DNA of 33,968 bases from Candidatus Omnitrophota bacterium. GTDB lineage: Bacteria > Omnitrophota > Gorgyraeia > Duberdicusellales > 4484-171. Location: assembly GCA_023134705.1 (NCBI GenBank), contig JAGLUN010000061.1:1-33968 (forward strand), given 5' to 3'. Shown here in pieces: positions 7,388-14,367 of this stretch. The position numbers were made by a program, and so were the translations under genes. Below the pieces are notes generated by a model, which was given only the letters and a program-made list of their open reading frames with translations, did not search any database and was not told the DNA's origin. Within the stretch, counting starts at the first letter, position 1. Every line of letters begins with the position of its first letter.

Positions 7388-7864
7388 TCAAATATTTTTT
7401 ATGATTTTAGAATATAAGTCGTTTAAACTTTGCGAGACAATCTTAGTTTTACTGCATACCGGCATAAAATTGGTATCTCCTTTCCAGCGGGGGACTATAT
7501 GAATATGTAAATGTTTATCTATACCTGCCCCTGCGTCTTTGCCGATATTCATGCCGATATTAAACCCATCGGGCTTTAAAACCTTTTTTAACACGCTATT
7601 CATTTTTTTTACTACACTAATTAAATCAAACAATTCTTTTTGATTCAGTTTGTCTAAATCGGATACATGACGTCTGCATGCTACCATAAGATGCCCATTG
7701 TTATAAGGAAATATATTTAAAATCGCCAGGGAATCGGCTGTTCGTAATATAAGGTAATTTTTCCTGTCTTCTTTACTTTTGAAGGCTTTACAAAAGACGC
7801 ACCCTTTTTCTTTTCCGATCACCTCAATATATTTGATTCGCCAGGGAGCCCAGAGCCGCTGCAT
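7388..7864 (-). CDS. HIT family hydrolase
   Basis: A 158-residue histidine-triad protein of the Ap4A hydrolase/phosphorylase-like branch. The signature HLHIHIVPRW near residue 119 carries the catalytic histidine triad. The N-terminal start RLWAPWRIKYIE and the CVFC motif (possible zinc ligands) are typical of this branch. Likely substrates are diadenosine polyphosphates or other nucleotide phosphoesters, and the precise one cannot be read from sequence. It begins 1 bp after the phosphoesterase gene and its TGA overlaps the possible TTG start of the HD-GYP gene. Confidence 0.93.
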   Translation of the reverse strand: MQRLWAPWRIKYIEVIGKEKGCVFCKAFKSKEDRKNYLILRTADSLAILNIFPYNNGHLMVACRRHVSDLDKLNQKELFDLISVVKKMNSVLKKVLKPDGFNIGMNIGKDAGAGIDKHLHIHIVPRWKGDTNFMPVCSKTKIVSQSLNDLYSKIIKNI

Positions 7865-7865
7865 A

Positions 7866-8378
7866 TTAGGTTTCCTCCAAATGATCCCATTTTACAATTA
7901 CCGGTTTAATATCATTTCCGGTAATTTCCAGAATCCCGTAAGAATTGTAAGCCGCGAATATTTTGTCCATCGCTGAGCCGGGATTAAAATAAAGTTTGTT
8001 CTTTATCGTTTTAATCAACGGATTATGCGAATGGCCAAAAATAAAGACATCTATGTTATCTTTATCTTTCTCGAATTCTTTGTCAACAAAAGAAATTAGT
8101 TTATCGGAAACTCCTTTTCCGTGAATAATCCCGATAGAGACGTTCTCTACTTTTAAGATCGTTTTTAAAGGTAGTTTTTGCCGGATTTCCTGGCTATCCA
8201 TGTTCCCGCAAACCCCTACTGTTTTAACACAAGAAGAAATCTTTTCAAATACCGGATATTCTATAAAATCACCGGCATGGATGCAAAGGTCACAATTTTT
8301 AATTTCTTTCAGTATTCTATGCGGAATTTTTTTGCCCGTTATCGGGATATGCGTATCCGACAATACTAAAATTTTCAT
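7866..8378 (-). CDS. YfcE/MJ0936-type metallophosphoesterase
   Basis: A 170-residue calcineurin-like phosphoesterase. The metal-binding blocks appear in order: DTHIP (residue 8), HAGDF, CGNMDS, HGKG and FGHSHNPL, with NPGSA near the C-terminus. This is the compact YfcE/MJ0936 family, dimetal phosphodiesterases with loosely defined physiological substrates. The length is normal and there is no signal peptide. The gene overlaps the ATPase stop by 4 bp (ATGA) and is followed by the HIT gene after 1 bp. Confidence 0.92.
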   Translation of the reverse strand: MKILVLSDTHIPITGKKIPHRILKEIKNCDLCIHAGDFIEYPVFEKISSCVKTVGVCGNMDSQEIRQKLPLKTILKVENVSIGIIHGKGVSDKLISFVDKEFEKDKDNIDVFIFGHSHNPLIKTIKNKLYFNPGSAMDKIFAAYNSYGILEITGNDIKPVIVKWDHLEET

Positions 8379-9937
8379 AACATAATCGGCTTGTTATATA
8401 TTTTTAAAATCCGGTTTATCTCATTGGAATCCCATAAAGAAACCTTATTCTCTTTCGCGACTAACTCAGCTTGGGTTTCTAACTTACCCAGAGATATGAA
8501 TATTTTTCTTAAGTTCTTGGTTTTGATAGATTTAGTGATGTTGTCAAAATTTGAAATATCAGTTTCATCCGTGTCATTTTCTTTCACTGCCGCGAATAGC
8601 ATTTCATCACCTTCGCCTACAATAATATTTAATTTCTTTTCGGAATAAGAAACCATCTTTATTCTAGTTAAAGAGGGAAGCTTAATCCGGTTTTTCTTTA
8701 TAACTATAGTATCTCCTTTAAAAGCAGAGAACAACTCAAGTATCCTCTGCATTTTCTCTTTATAAAAGTCTTCTTTAAAGAGGGAAATCTGTTCTTCCAT
8801 GTTTTTCCGGAAAAGATTATCTCTTTTCTTCTTATCTAAAGGGCAGGATAAATAAAATTTAAAAACATGGGATAGCCAAAAAGAGAATAAGGAATCTGTT
8901 ATCCGGTATAAATTGCCTGAATTTTCAACGTATTCCGTATCTAAAAGGCGTTGTAATTTTGAATTTATTCTCTTTTTTTCTAAACCGGAAAAAGATACTA
9001 TATCCCCTTTACGGATATACCCCTCACTTATAAAAAGAAGAAGTTTTATGAGGCCGCGGGAATCCCTGGGATATTTGCCTTTTATAAGTTCAATCCTGTT
9101 GATGAATTTCTGGAAGATAACCGAAGATTTTTCGTACAGGAGACTCTCGATACTTTTAACTAAGATTTGCTTGTCACTGTCTGAGTGAAGTTCTTTGATC
9201 TTTTTAGTAATAACTTCATAATATTCTATGTTTGAGGAGAGAATATTGATGAAAAAAGCTATAAAACAGGGATCATGCCGTAAAGGTTTAAGTAAACTAG
9301 AGAAAAAGAGATAATTATCTATCGTTGATGATTCTCCCAACAAAACAGTTTCAAAATTGCCGAAAAGCAGATTTAAGCCTGAATCCAGGGCTTTCTTAGC
9401 TTCTCTGATGCTTGAGCTTTTTAAAATAATCATGCATTTCTTTTGGAGCATTATAAATTTAGAAAAGTCCTGATGGTACTTATCAAATATGTCCTGGAGC
9501 TCCGGGAACTCTTCTATCGCGAAAATACATTTTTTGTTAGTTTCAGTTATGAATTTATTGATTAATTCCAGAATATCCATAAACGATAAACGTTTTCTTT
9601 TTAGGATAATCTTAATGTAATCTGTGGTCGTGGGAAGAACCCCAGCGGCAGTATTAATTAATCCGTCGAGAGAATCCTGGGTGTTAAGATATTGATTTAA
9701 AATGGAGCGCGAAACATTTTTAAAAATATCTTTAGCGTCGATATAAGAAATATCCACATTTATGTATATCAGGCTCCGATTCTTTTCTTCGTAAATGAAG
9801 TTCTCGAATATATACTTAATTTGTTCTTTGCTTTTTCCTAAAATCGCGATATTTTGCCGGTATCCGTCTAAGAAACCTTTTATTCTTTTTTCCACGGTAG
9901 TTATAGCCTTTGATTTCAAAAGAGTCATATTATTCAC
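8375..9937 (-). CDS. Degenerate archaeal-type ATPase with DUF234-like C-terminus
   Basis: A 520-residue protein resembling the AAA-family ATPases that carry a DUF234 C-terminal domain. The N-terminal third looks like the ATPase core, but the Walker A position reads NIAILGKSKEQIK without a proper GxxxxGKT loop, and the Walker B-like strand is CIFAIEEFPEL with EE rather than DE. A winged-helix-like region follows (about 300-355), then FSFWLSHVFKFYLSCP, typical of the family. The C-terminal 120 residues resemble the nuclease-fold tail (LNIIVGEGDEMLFAAVKEND). It may lack ATPase activity. The start is GTG with AGGGGA 10 nt upstream; ATG at 9928 is possible. First gene of a nine-gene operon. Confidence 0.7.
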   Translation of the reverse strand: MNNMTLLKSKAITTVEKRIKGFLDGYRQNIAILGKSKEQIKYIFENFIYEEKNRSLIYINVDISYIDAKDIFKNVSRSILNQYLNTQDSLDGLINTAAGVLPTTTDYIKIILKRKRLSFMDILELINKFITETNKKCIFAIEEFPELQDIFDKYHQDFSKFIMLQKKCMIILKSSSIREAKKALDSGLNLLFGNFETVLLGESSTIDNYLFFSSLLKPLRHDPCFIAFFINILSSNIEYYEVITKKIKELHSDSDKQILVKSIESLLYEKSSVIFQKFINRIELIKGKYPRDSRGLIKLLLFISEGYIRKGDIVSFSGLEKKRINSKLQRLLDTEYVENSGNLYRITDSLFSFWLSHVFKFYLSCPLDKKKRDNLFRKNMEEQISLFKEDFYKEKMQRILELFSAFKGDTIVIKKNRIKLPSLTRIKMVSYSEKKLNIIVGEGDEMLFAAVKENDTDETDISNFDNITKSIKTKNLRKIFISLGKLETQAELVAKENKVSLWDSNEINRILKIYNKPIML

Positions 9938-10098
9938 CGTACAGAATCCCCTTCGTTTTACAAGAGAACCATTTTCTTTTTTTAAAAATATTTGTGTTTA
10001 AGGAAAGTTGTTTGTTTAGAAGAAAATAATTGTTTTGGAAAAAAAGACGATATCTTATAAAAATTAACTTCTTGAGAAAAACATTCCCTAAACAACTA

Positions 10099-10127
10099 AT
10101 TATAAAGGTAATCAAGAATAATTTCAA
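10099..10127 (-). promoter_or_regulatory. Sigma-70 promoter for the nine-gene operon
   Basis: On the minus strand, TTGAAA (10122-10127) and a perfect TATAAT (10099-10104) are separated by 17 bp. The predicted start is near 10092, giving a leader of about 155 nt to the GTG at 9937. The 65-aa ORF 9930-10127 in the track would start upstream of this transcription start, so it is not a likely gene from this promoter. Confidence 0.75.
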
Positions 10128-10164
10128 TGATTTTATAAGTTAAAGTTTTTCATTTTTTAGCAAA

Positions 10165-10262
10165 CATCTGCTGATCCATCTGCGACCATCTGCGTTGCAT
10201 CTGCGACTATCCGCGTTTTCTCTATCTGCGACCATTTGCGTGTAATTTGCGATTATTTGCGT
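10165..10262. repeat. Degenerate tandem ATCTGCG words
   Basis: Seven or so imperfect units of the type ATCTGCGACC, ATCTGCGTTGC, ATCCGCGTTT, ATTTGCGTGTA and ATTTGCGTC run head to tail. The spacing varies from about 10 to 17 bp, so this is neither a strict microsatellite nor a CRISPR array. It ends where the duplicated tRNA-flanking segment begins. Confidence 0.7.
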
Positions 10263-10486
10263 CCCGCAATTGCCGTGCGAAACCAGCTATCTAGCCATTG
10301 CTTTTATCAAAGAGGCAATATCTTTATTGCAAAGGTACCGAGCGGGCGAGCGGTAAGGACACTATCCCGAAGGGATAGACTCTTAAATTGTCCTTCCCGC
10401 AATTGCCGTACGAAACCAGCTATCTAGCCATTGCTTTTATCAAAGAGGCAGTATCTTTATTGCAAAGGTACCGAGCGGGCGAGCGG
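10262..10486. repeat. Direct repeat (92 bp, two copies) around a 41-bp hairpin element, ending in tRNA-Gly
   Basis: A 92-bp segment at 10262-10353 recurs at 10395-10486 with only about two differences (for example CCGTGCGAA against CCGTACGAA). The spacer is a structured element bounded by AAGGACA (10355) and TGTCCTT (10389), enclosing a hairpin CTATCCC-GAA-GGGATAG (10362-10378). The last 12 bases of each repeat are the 3' end of tRNA-Gly, complete only in the second copy. ORFs predicted here are repeat translations. Confidence 0.9.
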
Positions 10487-10544
10487 AATCGAACCGCCAT
10501 AACAAGCTTGGGAAGCTTGCATTCTACCACTGAACTACACCCGC
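10474..10544 (-). tRNA. tRNA-Gly (anticodon CCC)
   Basis: The minus strand folds as a complete cloverleaf. The acceptor strands GCGGGTG and CGCCCGC pair with one G-U. There is a short D arm (GTTC...GAAT), an anticodon stem CAAGC/GCTTG with loop TTCCCAA giving anticodon CCC (reads GGG), and a T arm with TTCGATT. The discriminator base is U, as usual for bacterial tRNA-Gly, and CCA is not encoded. The first 12 and last 12 nt are duplicated in repeats on either side. A promoter could not be fixed, although TTGTTC and TATGCG lie upstream. Confidence 0.95.
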
Positions 10545-10709
10545 AAGTTTTCAAAATAACGCATAGCAAAGATTAAATGAGAACAACCACTGTCCGCCAC
10601 AATATATAAAATATATAGGCGGATCCGCCGCAGGCGGAAACTACACCCGCAAGTTTTCAAAATAACGCATAGCAAAGATTAAATGAGAACAACCACTGTC
10701 CGCCACAAT
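10533..10709. repeat. Direct repeat (71 bp, two copies) around a GGCGGATCCGCC element, beginning in tRNA-Gly
   Basis: A 71-bp segment at 10533-10603 is repeated identically at 10639-10709. The first 12 bases of each copy are the 5' end of tRNA-Gly (minus strand). The 35-bp spacer contains an AT-rich stretch followed by the palindrome GGCGGATCCGCC (10618-10629) and GCAGGCGGA. The upstream copy carries a duplicate of the tRNA promoter-proximal region plus a tRNA 5' stub. Confidence 0.9.
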
Positions 10710-11073
10710 TGAGAATCGAAAATAGAAAATAGAATTACAAACTCCGCAAGTAGTTTGTTGTTAGTAGTTTGTAGTTTGTTTAAAAAAATATGTTATCCGA
10801 CCACTGAATCGTCACGAATCTTTGTATACACGAATAAGGATAAAGGAAAAAGTGTATTCATACTCCCACTTTAAAATGCTAATTTAACATTTATAATTTT
10901 GCATTTAAACTCTCTCTGCACTCTGCCTATTCAGCCCATAGCCCAACAAATACAATCTCTTCCCCAAACAAACCACTAATTTCTCCCTTTTACCTAATAC
11001 GAGTATCTAGGATCGAGCATCTAGCATCTATTTCTTTTTCTATCTTCTATCCTCTATTTTCGATTTTCTATTT
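10710..11073. repeat. Intergenic mosaic repeat island between tRNA-Gly and thiC
   Basis: No gene is seen. It begins with GAATCGAAAATAGAAAATAG-type words, then a 33-bp AGTAGTTTGTTGTTAGTAG word (10749-10781). A block of about 140 bp follows (TGTTATCCGACCACTGAATC ... CTAATTTAACATTTATAATT) that recurs at 27985-28190. Then come CTCTGCACTCTGCC and CAGCCCATAGCCC words, CTAGGATCGAGCATCTAGC, and a TCTATCTTCTATCC run that ends just beyond the thiC stop codon. Confidence 0.7.
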
Positions 11074-12330
11074 TCACTTAAGCAAATCACAACTATCTAT
11101 CAATTTCAAAGAGCAGAATTTTCCGCACATTGAACAAATATCATCGGAGCTGACATGTTCCGCGTTTCTGTATTTTTCTGCCTTATTTTTGTCCAGAGAG
11201 TAGTTAAAAACTTCTTTCCAATTACGTTTTGCCCTTGATAAAGACAGAGTTCTATCTTTTTCCCATTCATCTTTAAAATTTACAATATCCACAGAGTGAG
11301 CGGCAATTTTAGAAGCAATTACACCTAATTTTATATCTTCTACCGAAGGATGCCGTAAATGTTCCGCGGGAGTTACTACACACAAAAAATTTGCCCCCCA
11401 AAGAGCGGCTAATGCTCCTCCAATAGAAGAAACGATATGGTCATATCCACAGGCAATATCGGTAGTAAGAGGGCCCAGGATATAAAAAGGCGCGTCAGCA
11501 CACACTTTTTTCTGGGCGAACATGTTGAATTCTATCTGGTCTATGCGGATATGCCCGGGTCCTTCAACCATTACCTGGAGGCCTTTTTTTCTGCATTTTT
11601 TTACCAGATTCGAAAGGACAAAAAGCTCATACATCTGTAATTCATCGGTAGAATCAGCTATGGCACCGGGCCTTAAAGCGTCGCCTAAGCTTATAGTTAT
11701 ATTATATTTTTTGGCAATATCTAAGACTGTATCAAAATTTTCAAAAAGAGGGTTCTCTTTATTATTTACATACATCCATCTTGCCAGGATCGCTCCTCCT
11801 CTACTGACAATTCCCGCGGTTCTTTTCTTTTTTTTAAGAATATTTAAAAAATCTTTTTTTATGCCCGCGTGAATGGTAAAGAAATCTACTCCATCCTGAG
11901 CTTGTTCTTCTAAAACATCAAAAATGTCTTCTTTTTTCATTTTCTCAAAACTGCCTTTTTTCTTTTCTACTTCTAAGGCTGCCTGGTAGATAGGAACAGT
12001 GCCTACGGCAACCGGGGATTTCTTAATAATTTCTCTTCGGATTTTATTTAAATTACCTCCGACACTTAAATCCATGACAGTATCCGTTCCGTATTTAACC
12101 GCTTCAGCTAATTTTTGCAGTTCATCCTTAATTTCTTTTCGCTCTGTAGAGGTTCCGATGTTAGTATTTATTTTTACTTTCATCCCTTTGCCGATAGCGA
12201 CAGGATTTTCGAGATTTTTTTTCTTATTAACAGGAATAACTACTTTTCCCGCCCGGAAATTTTTTTCCAGAAATGAAAAATCGACTTTTTCTTTTTTAGC
12301 GATATCTTTTAAGAATTTTTTGCTAAACAT
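11074..12330 (-). CDS. thiC: Phosphomethylpyrimidine synthase
   Basis: A radical SAM enzyme that rearranges aminoimidazole ribotide to HMP phosphate in thiamine synthesis. The 418-residue length fits the shorter bacterial/archaeal form without the N-terminal extension. Family stretches include VKINTNIGTS, DTVMDLSVGG, SRGGAILARWM, SLGDALRPG and MVEGPGHIRIDQI. The C-terminal cluster motif CSMCGKFC (CX2CX4C) is intact. It is the last gene of the pfkA-to-thiC operon, and its ATG lies 22 bp inside thiE. No TPP riboswitch was recognised upstream of the operon. Confidence 0.97.
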   Translation of the reverse strand: MFSKKFLKDIAKKEKVDFSFLEKNFRAGKVVIPVNKKKNLENPVAIGKGMKVKINTNIGTSTERKEIKDELQKLAEAVKYGTDTVMDLSVGGNLNKIRREIIKKSPVAVGTVPIYQAALEVEKKKGSFEKMKKEDIFDVLEEQAQDGVDFFTIHAGIKKDFLNILKKKKRTAGIVSRGGAILARWMYVNNKENPLFENFDTVLDIAKKYNITISLGDALRPGAIADSTDELQMYELFVLSNLVKKCRKKGLQVMVEGPGHIRIDQIEFNMFAQKKVCADAPFYILGPLTTDIACGYDHIVSSIGGALAALWGANFLCVVTPAEHLRHPSVEDIKLGVIASKIAAHSVDIVNFKDEWEKDRTLSLSRAKRNWKEVFNYSLDKNKAEKYRNAEHVSSDDICSMCGKFCSLKLIDSCDLLK

Positions 12331-12956
12331 TGTTTAAAGCCCTCTGTGGTCTTTTTTAAATTACCGCTCAAAATTAATTCTCTGCAGACAACAACATTTC
12401 TTATATTTTCTTTTAATAATAAACCGATATTATCCAGCTTTATCCCTCCGATGGCAAACAAAAAATTTCTTTTTGAAAAAAAATTTTTCAATTCCGTCAA
12501 TTCCCAGCAAGGCAGTTCCGGCTTTAGTTTTGTTTTAAATACCGGGCCTAAACTTAAGTAATTTACCGGTTCTCCTTTAAATTTTTGAAATTCTTCCAGA
12601 GAATGTACGGTTTTACCTACTATCTTGTCCCGGCCGAGTATCTTTCTGGCCTGCTTGGGAGAAATATCGTCTTTTCCTAAATGTACCCCGTCTGCTTTTG
12701 TCAAATAAGCGATGTCAGCACGGTCATTAACGATGAATCTCTTTTTTGCTTTCCGGATCATTTTCGAAAGTTTTCCGGCGGTCGTTAAAGCTTTTTTGTC
12801 GGTTATTTTCTTGAAACGGAATTGAAAAATATCTGTTCCATAACGGGAAAGCTTCTCCGCTAAATCAAAAATATCCAGATTGTTTTCTTCTATAATTTGG
12901 TTATCCAAAATTACGTAAAGAAGACCATTTTTTAAAAGCGTTTTTTTCAATCTCAT
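12309..12956 (-). CDS. thiE: Thiamine-phosphate synthase
   Basis: Joins HMP pyrophosphate and thiazole phosphate to thiamine phosphate. The 215-residue barrel shows FQFRFKK (phosphate and pyrophosphate binding), FIVNDRADIAYLTKADGVHLGKDDI, KTVHSLEEF, YLSLGPVFKTKLKP and FAIGGIKLDNI. The only in-frame start is the ATG at 12956, placed 56 bp inside the thiD2 gene in the +1 frame. The ThiE fold proper begins at about residue 11 (GLLYVILDN). ThiD2 and ThiE are fused in many bacteria, so this overlap may be a split fusion. Confidence 0.93.
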   Translation of the reverse strand: MRLKKTLLKNGLLYVILDNQIIEENNLDIFDLAEKLSRYGTDIFQFRFKKITDKKALTTAGKLSKMIRKAKKRFIVNDRADIAYLTKADGVHLGKDDISPKQARKILGRDKIVGKTVHSLEEFQKFKGEPVNYLSLGPVFKTKLKPELPCWELTELKNFFSKRNFLFAIGGIKLDNIGLLLKENIRNVVVCRELILSGNLKKTTEGFKQCLAKNS

Positions 12957-13332
12957 AAATTTTATAACGCGTTTTTTTAATAGTTTTAACCTCGGTTTTA
13001 TCTATAATTTTGAAAAACTCTTCCAGAACCCTTAAAGATTCTTTTACTCTTTGTAAATTGCTGTAGAAAAGTTCAGAACTATTCATTCGCTTCATTTCCA
13101 ATGAATCTATCTCTTTGCCGATGTCTTTCGCGGCATTACGGGAAAGAAGCAATTTATCCCGAAAATCGCTTTTTTTTATGATCGCGTCCAAAGAATGCCT
13201 GATTTTACGAATTTTCCTTCTTGAATGATCGTCTTCTAAGATAAATCGAAAAATATCTTCGATGACTCTTAATCCTTCTTTGCAGCGGTTAAGATTAACG
13301 TCTATAATTCTAAGAACTTTTTTGGAATTCAC
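12901..13332 (-). CDS. thiD2: ThiD2-family protein (putative HMP-P kinase)
   Basis: A 143-residue helical protein matching the domain that precedes ThiE in many bifunctional thiamine proteins (ThiD2 family). The pattern is LRIIDVNLNRCKEGLRVIEDIFRFILED at the N-terminus, RKIRHSLDAI, LLSRNAAKDIGKEID, and YSNLQRVKESLRVLEEFFKI. From knowledge of the family it acts as an alternative HMP-phosphate kinase, which fits its position before thiE and thiC. The start is a GTG at 13332, 23 bp inside rfaE2, with no obvious Shine-Dalgarno site. The C-terminal codons overlap thiE by 56 bp. Confidence 0.85.
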   Translation of the reverse strand: MNSKKVLRIIDVNLNRCKEGLRVIEDIFRFILEDDHSRRKIRKIRHSLDAIIKKSDFRDKLLLSRNAAKDIGKEIDSLEMKRMNSSELFYSNLQRVKESLRVLEEFFKIIDKTEVKTIKKTRYKIYEIEKNAFKKWSSLRNFG

Positions 13333-13795
13333 CTTTGGTTTTCTTAAGTATCGTTTTGATAATTGCCGTGGTAGAATGATTTTTTAGAAGTTTCACCCTA
13401 AAAACTTTATCTACCAGGTTTTTGCCAACAATATCTTCTTTTCCCCAATCCGCTCCTTTTACTAAATAATCCGGCTTTAGTGATTTTATCAGTTTATAAG
13501 GTGTCGGTTCGTTAAAAATTGTGATATAATCCACGTCTTCCAATGCGTTTAAAACAGTAAGCCTCATCTTTTCCGTGAGAATAGGTCTGGTTTTTCCTTT
13601 TATCGTTTTTACAGAATAGTCAGAGTTTACGCCGACAATCAGGATGTCTCCTCTCTTCTTAGCTTCTTTTAATATTTTTATATGACCGGGATGAATTAAA
13701 TCAAAACATCCGTTGGTAAAAACAACCTTTTTACCTTGTTTTTTTAATTTATTGATGATCTTTTTTAAACTGGCTATTGTTTTTATTTTATCCAT
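13310..13795 (-). CDS. rfaE2: D-glycero-beta-D-manno-heptose-1-phosphate adenylyltransferase
   Basis: A cytidylyltransferase-fold nucleotidyltransferase of 161 residues. VFTNGCFDLIHPGHIKIL carries the HxGH nucleotide-binding motif. GVNSDYSVKTIKGKTRPI and YLVKGADWGKEDIVG are typical of the stand-alone RfaE domain II (HldE C-terminal domain). It makes ADP-heptose for the LPS inner core or other heptosylated glycans. It starts directly after gmhA and overlaps thiD2 by 23 bp. The kinase (RfaE domain I) and GmhB are not in this window. Confidence 0.93.
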   Translation of the reverse strand: MDKIKTIASLKKIINKLKKQGKKVVFTNGCFDLIHPGHIKILKEAKKRGDILIVGVNSDYSVKTIKGKTRPILTEKMRLTVLNALEDVDYITIFNEPTPYKLIKSLKPDYLVKGADWGKEDIVGKNLVDKVFRVKLLKNHSTTAIIKTILKKTKGEFQKSS

Positions 13796-14362
13796 TTATA
13801 TGGTAAAGGCTTCTTCGACAATTTCACAAATTATATGTCCGGCTAAAATATGTATTTCCTGAATTCTGGGAGTATCATCTATTTCTACGCATAAAGCAAT
13901 ATCTACCAGATTCTTTAACTTTCCTATTTCTCTTCCTAAAAATCCTATAGTTTTAATCTTTTTCCTTTTCGCTTCTATAACTGCCTTTAGAATATTTTCT
14001 GAATTACCGGAAGTAGAAATCCCCACAAGTACATCTTCGGAATTTGCTAAGGCTTCTATTTGCCTGGAAAATACATTTTTAAAATCATAGTCATTAGCCA
14101 CAGCAGTTAAAATCGAAGTGTTGGTCGATAAAGCTAAAGCGGCAAAAGCGGATCTGTCTTTTTTGAACCTGCCTACTAATTCAGCGGTTAAATGCTGAGC
14201 GTCCGCGCAACTGCCTCCGTTACCGCAGAATATAATTTTCCCTTTGTTTTTTAAGGAAGAAATAAAGATAGAGGCGATATTCTTTATCACATCCGCCTGA
14301 TTTTCCAAAACGCGTAAGGCTTCTTTATGCCTGCCTATAGAATTTTTAATTATTTCTTCCAT
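13796..14362 (-). CDS. gmhA: Phosphoheptose isomerase
   Basis: A SIS-domain isomerase converting sedoheptulose 7-phosphate to D-glycero-D-manno-heptose 7-phosphate, the first step to ADP-heptose. The 188-residue length is normal. Typical stretches are FCGNGGSCADAQHLTAELVGRFKKDR, LTAVANDYDFKNVFSRQIEAL, GISTSGNSENILKAV and TPRIQEIHILAGHIICEIVEE. It starts 5 bp after pfkA, which may supply sugar phosphates, and abuts rfaE2, with which it shares a pathway. Confidence 0.95.
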   Translation of the reverse strand: MEEIIKNSIGRHKEALRVLENQADVIKNIASIFISSLKNKGKIIFCGNGGSCADAQHLTAELVGRFKKDRSAFAALALSTNTSILTAVANDYDFKNVFSRQIEALANSEDVLVGISTSGNSENILKAVIEAKRKKIKTIGFLGREIGKLKNLVDIALCVEIDDTPRIQEIHILAGHIICEIVEEAFTI

Positions 14363-14367
14363 AGTCT

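Noticed and set aside
9930-10127. 65-aa hydrophobic ORF upstream of the ATPase gene
   Set aside because: Its start codon lies upstream of the predicted transcription start of the TTGAAA-17-TATAAT promoter, and the composition is that of AT-rich leader DNA.
10165-10262. CRISPR-like array
   Set aside because: Unit length and spacing vary, the repeats are degenerate and there are no unique spacers of constant size. No cas genes are nearby.
10475-10544. tRNA-Gly as an attachment site of an integrated element
   Set aside because: The duplicated 3' end would fit an att site, but no integrase or cargo lies between the copies, only 41 bp of hairpin, and the 5' end is duplicated too.
10236-10576. 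Two plus-strand ORFs over the tRNA region
   Set aside because: They are translations of the two copies of the 92-bp repeat and of antisense tRNA.
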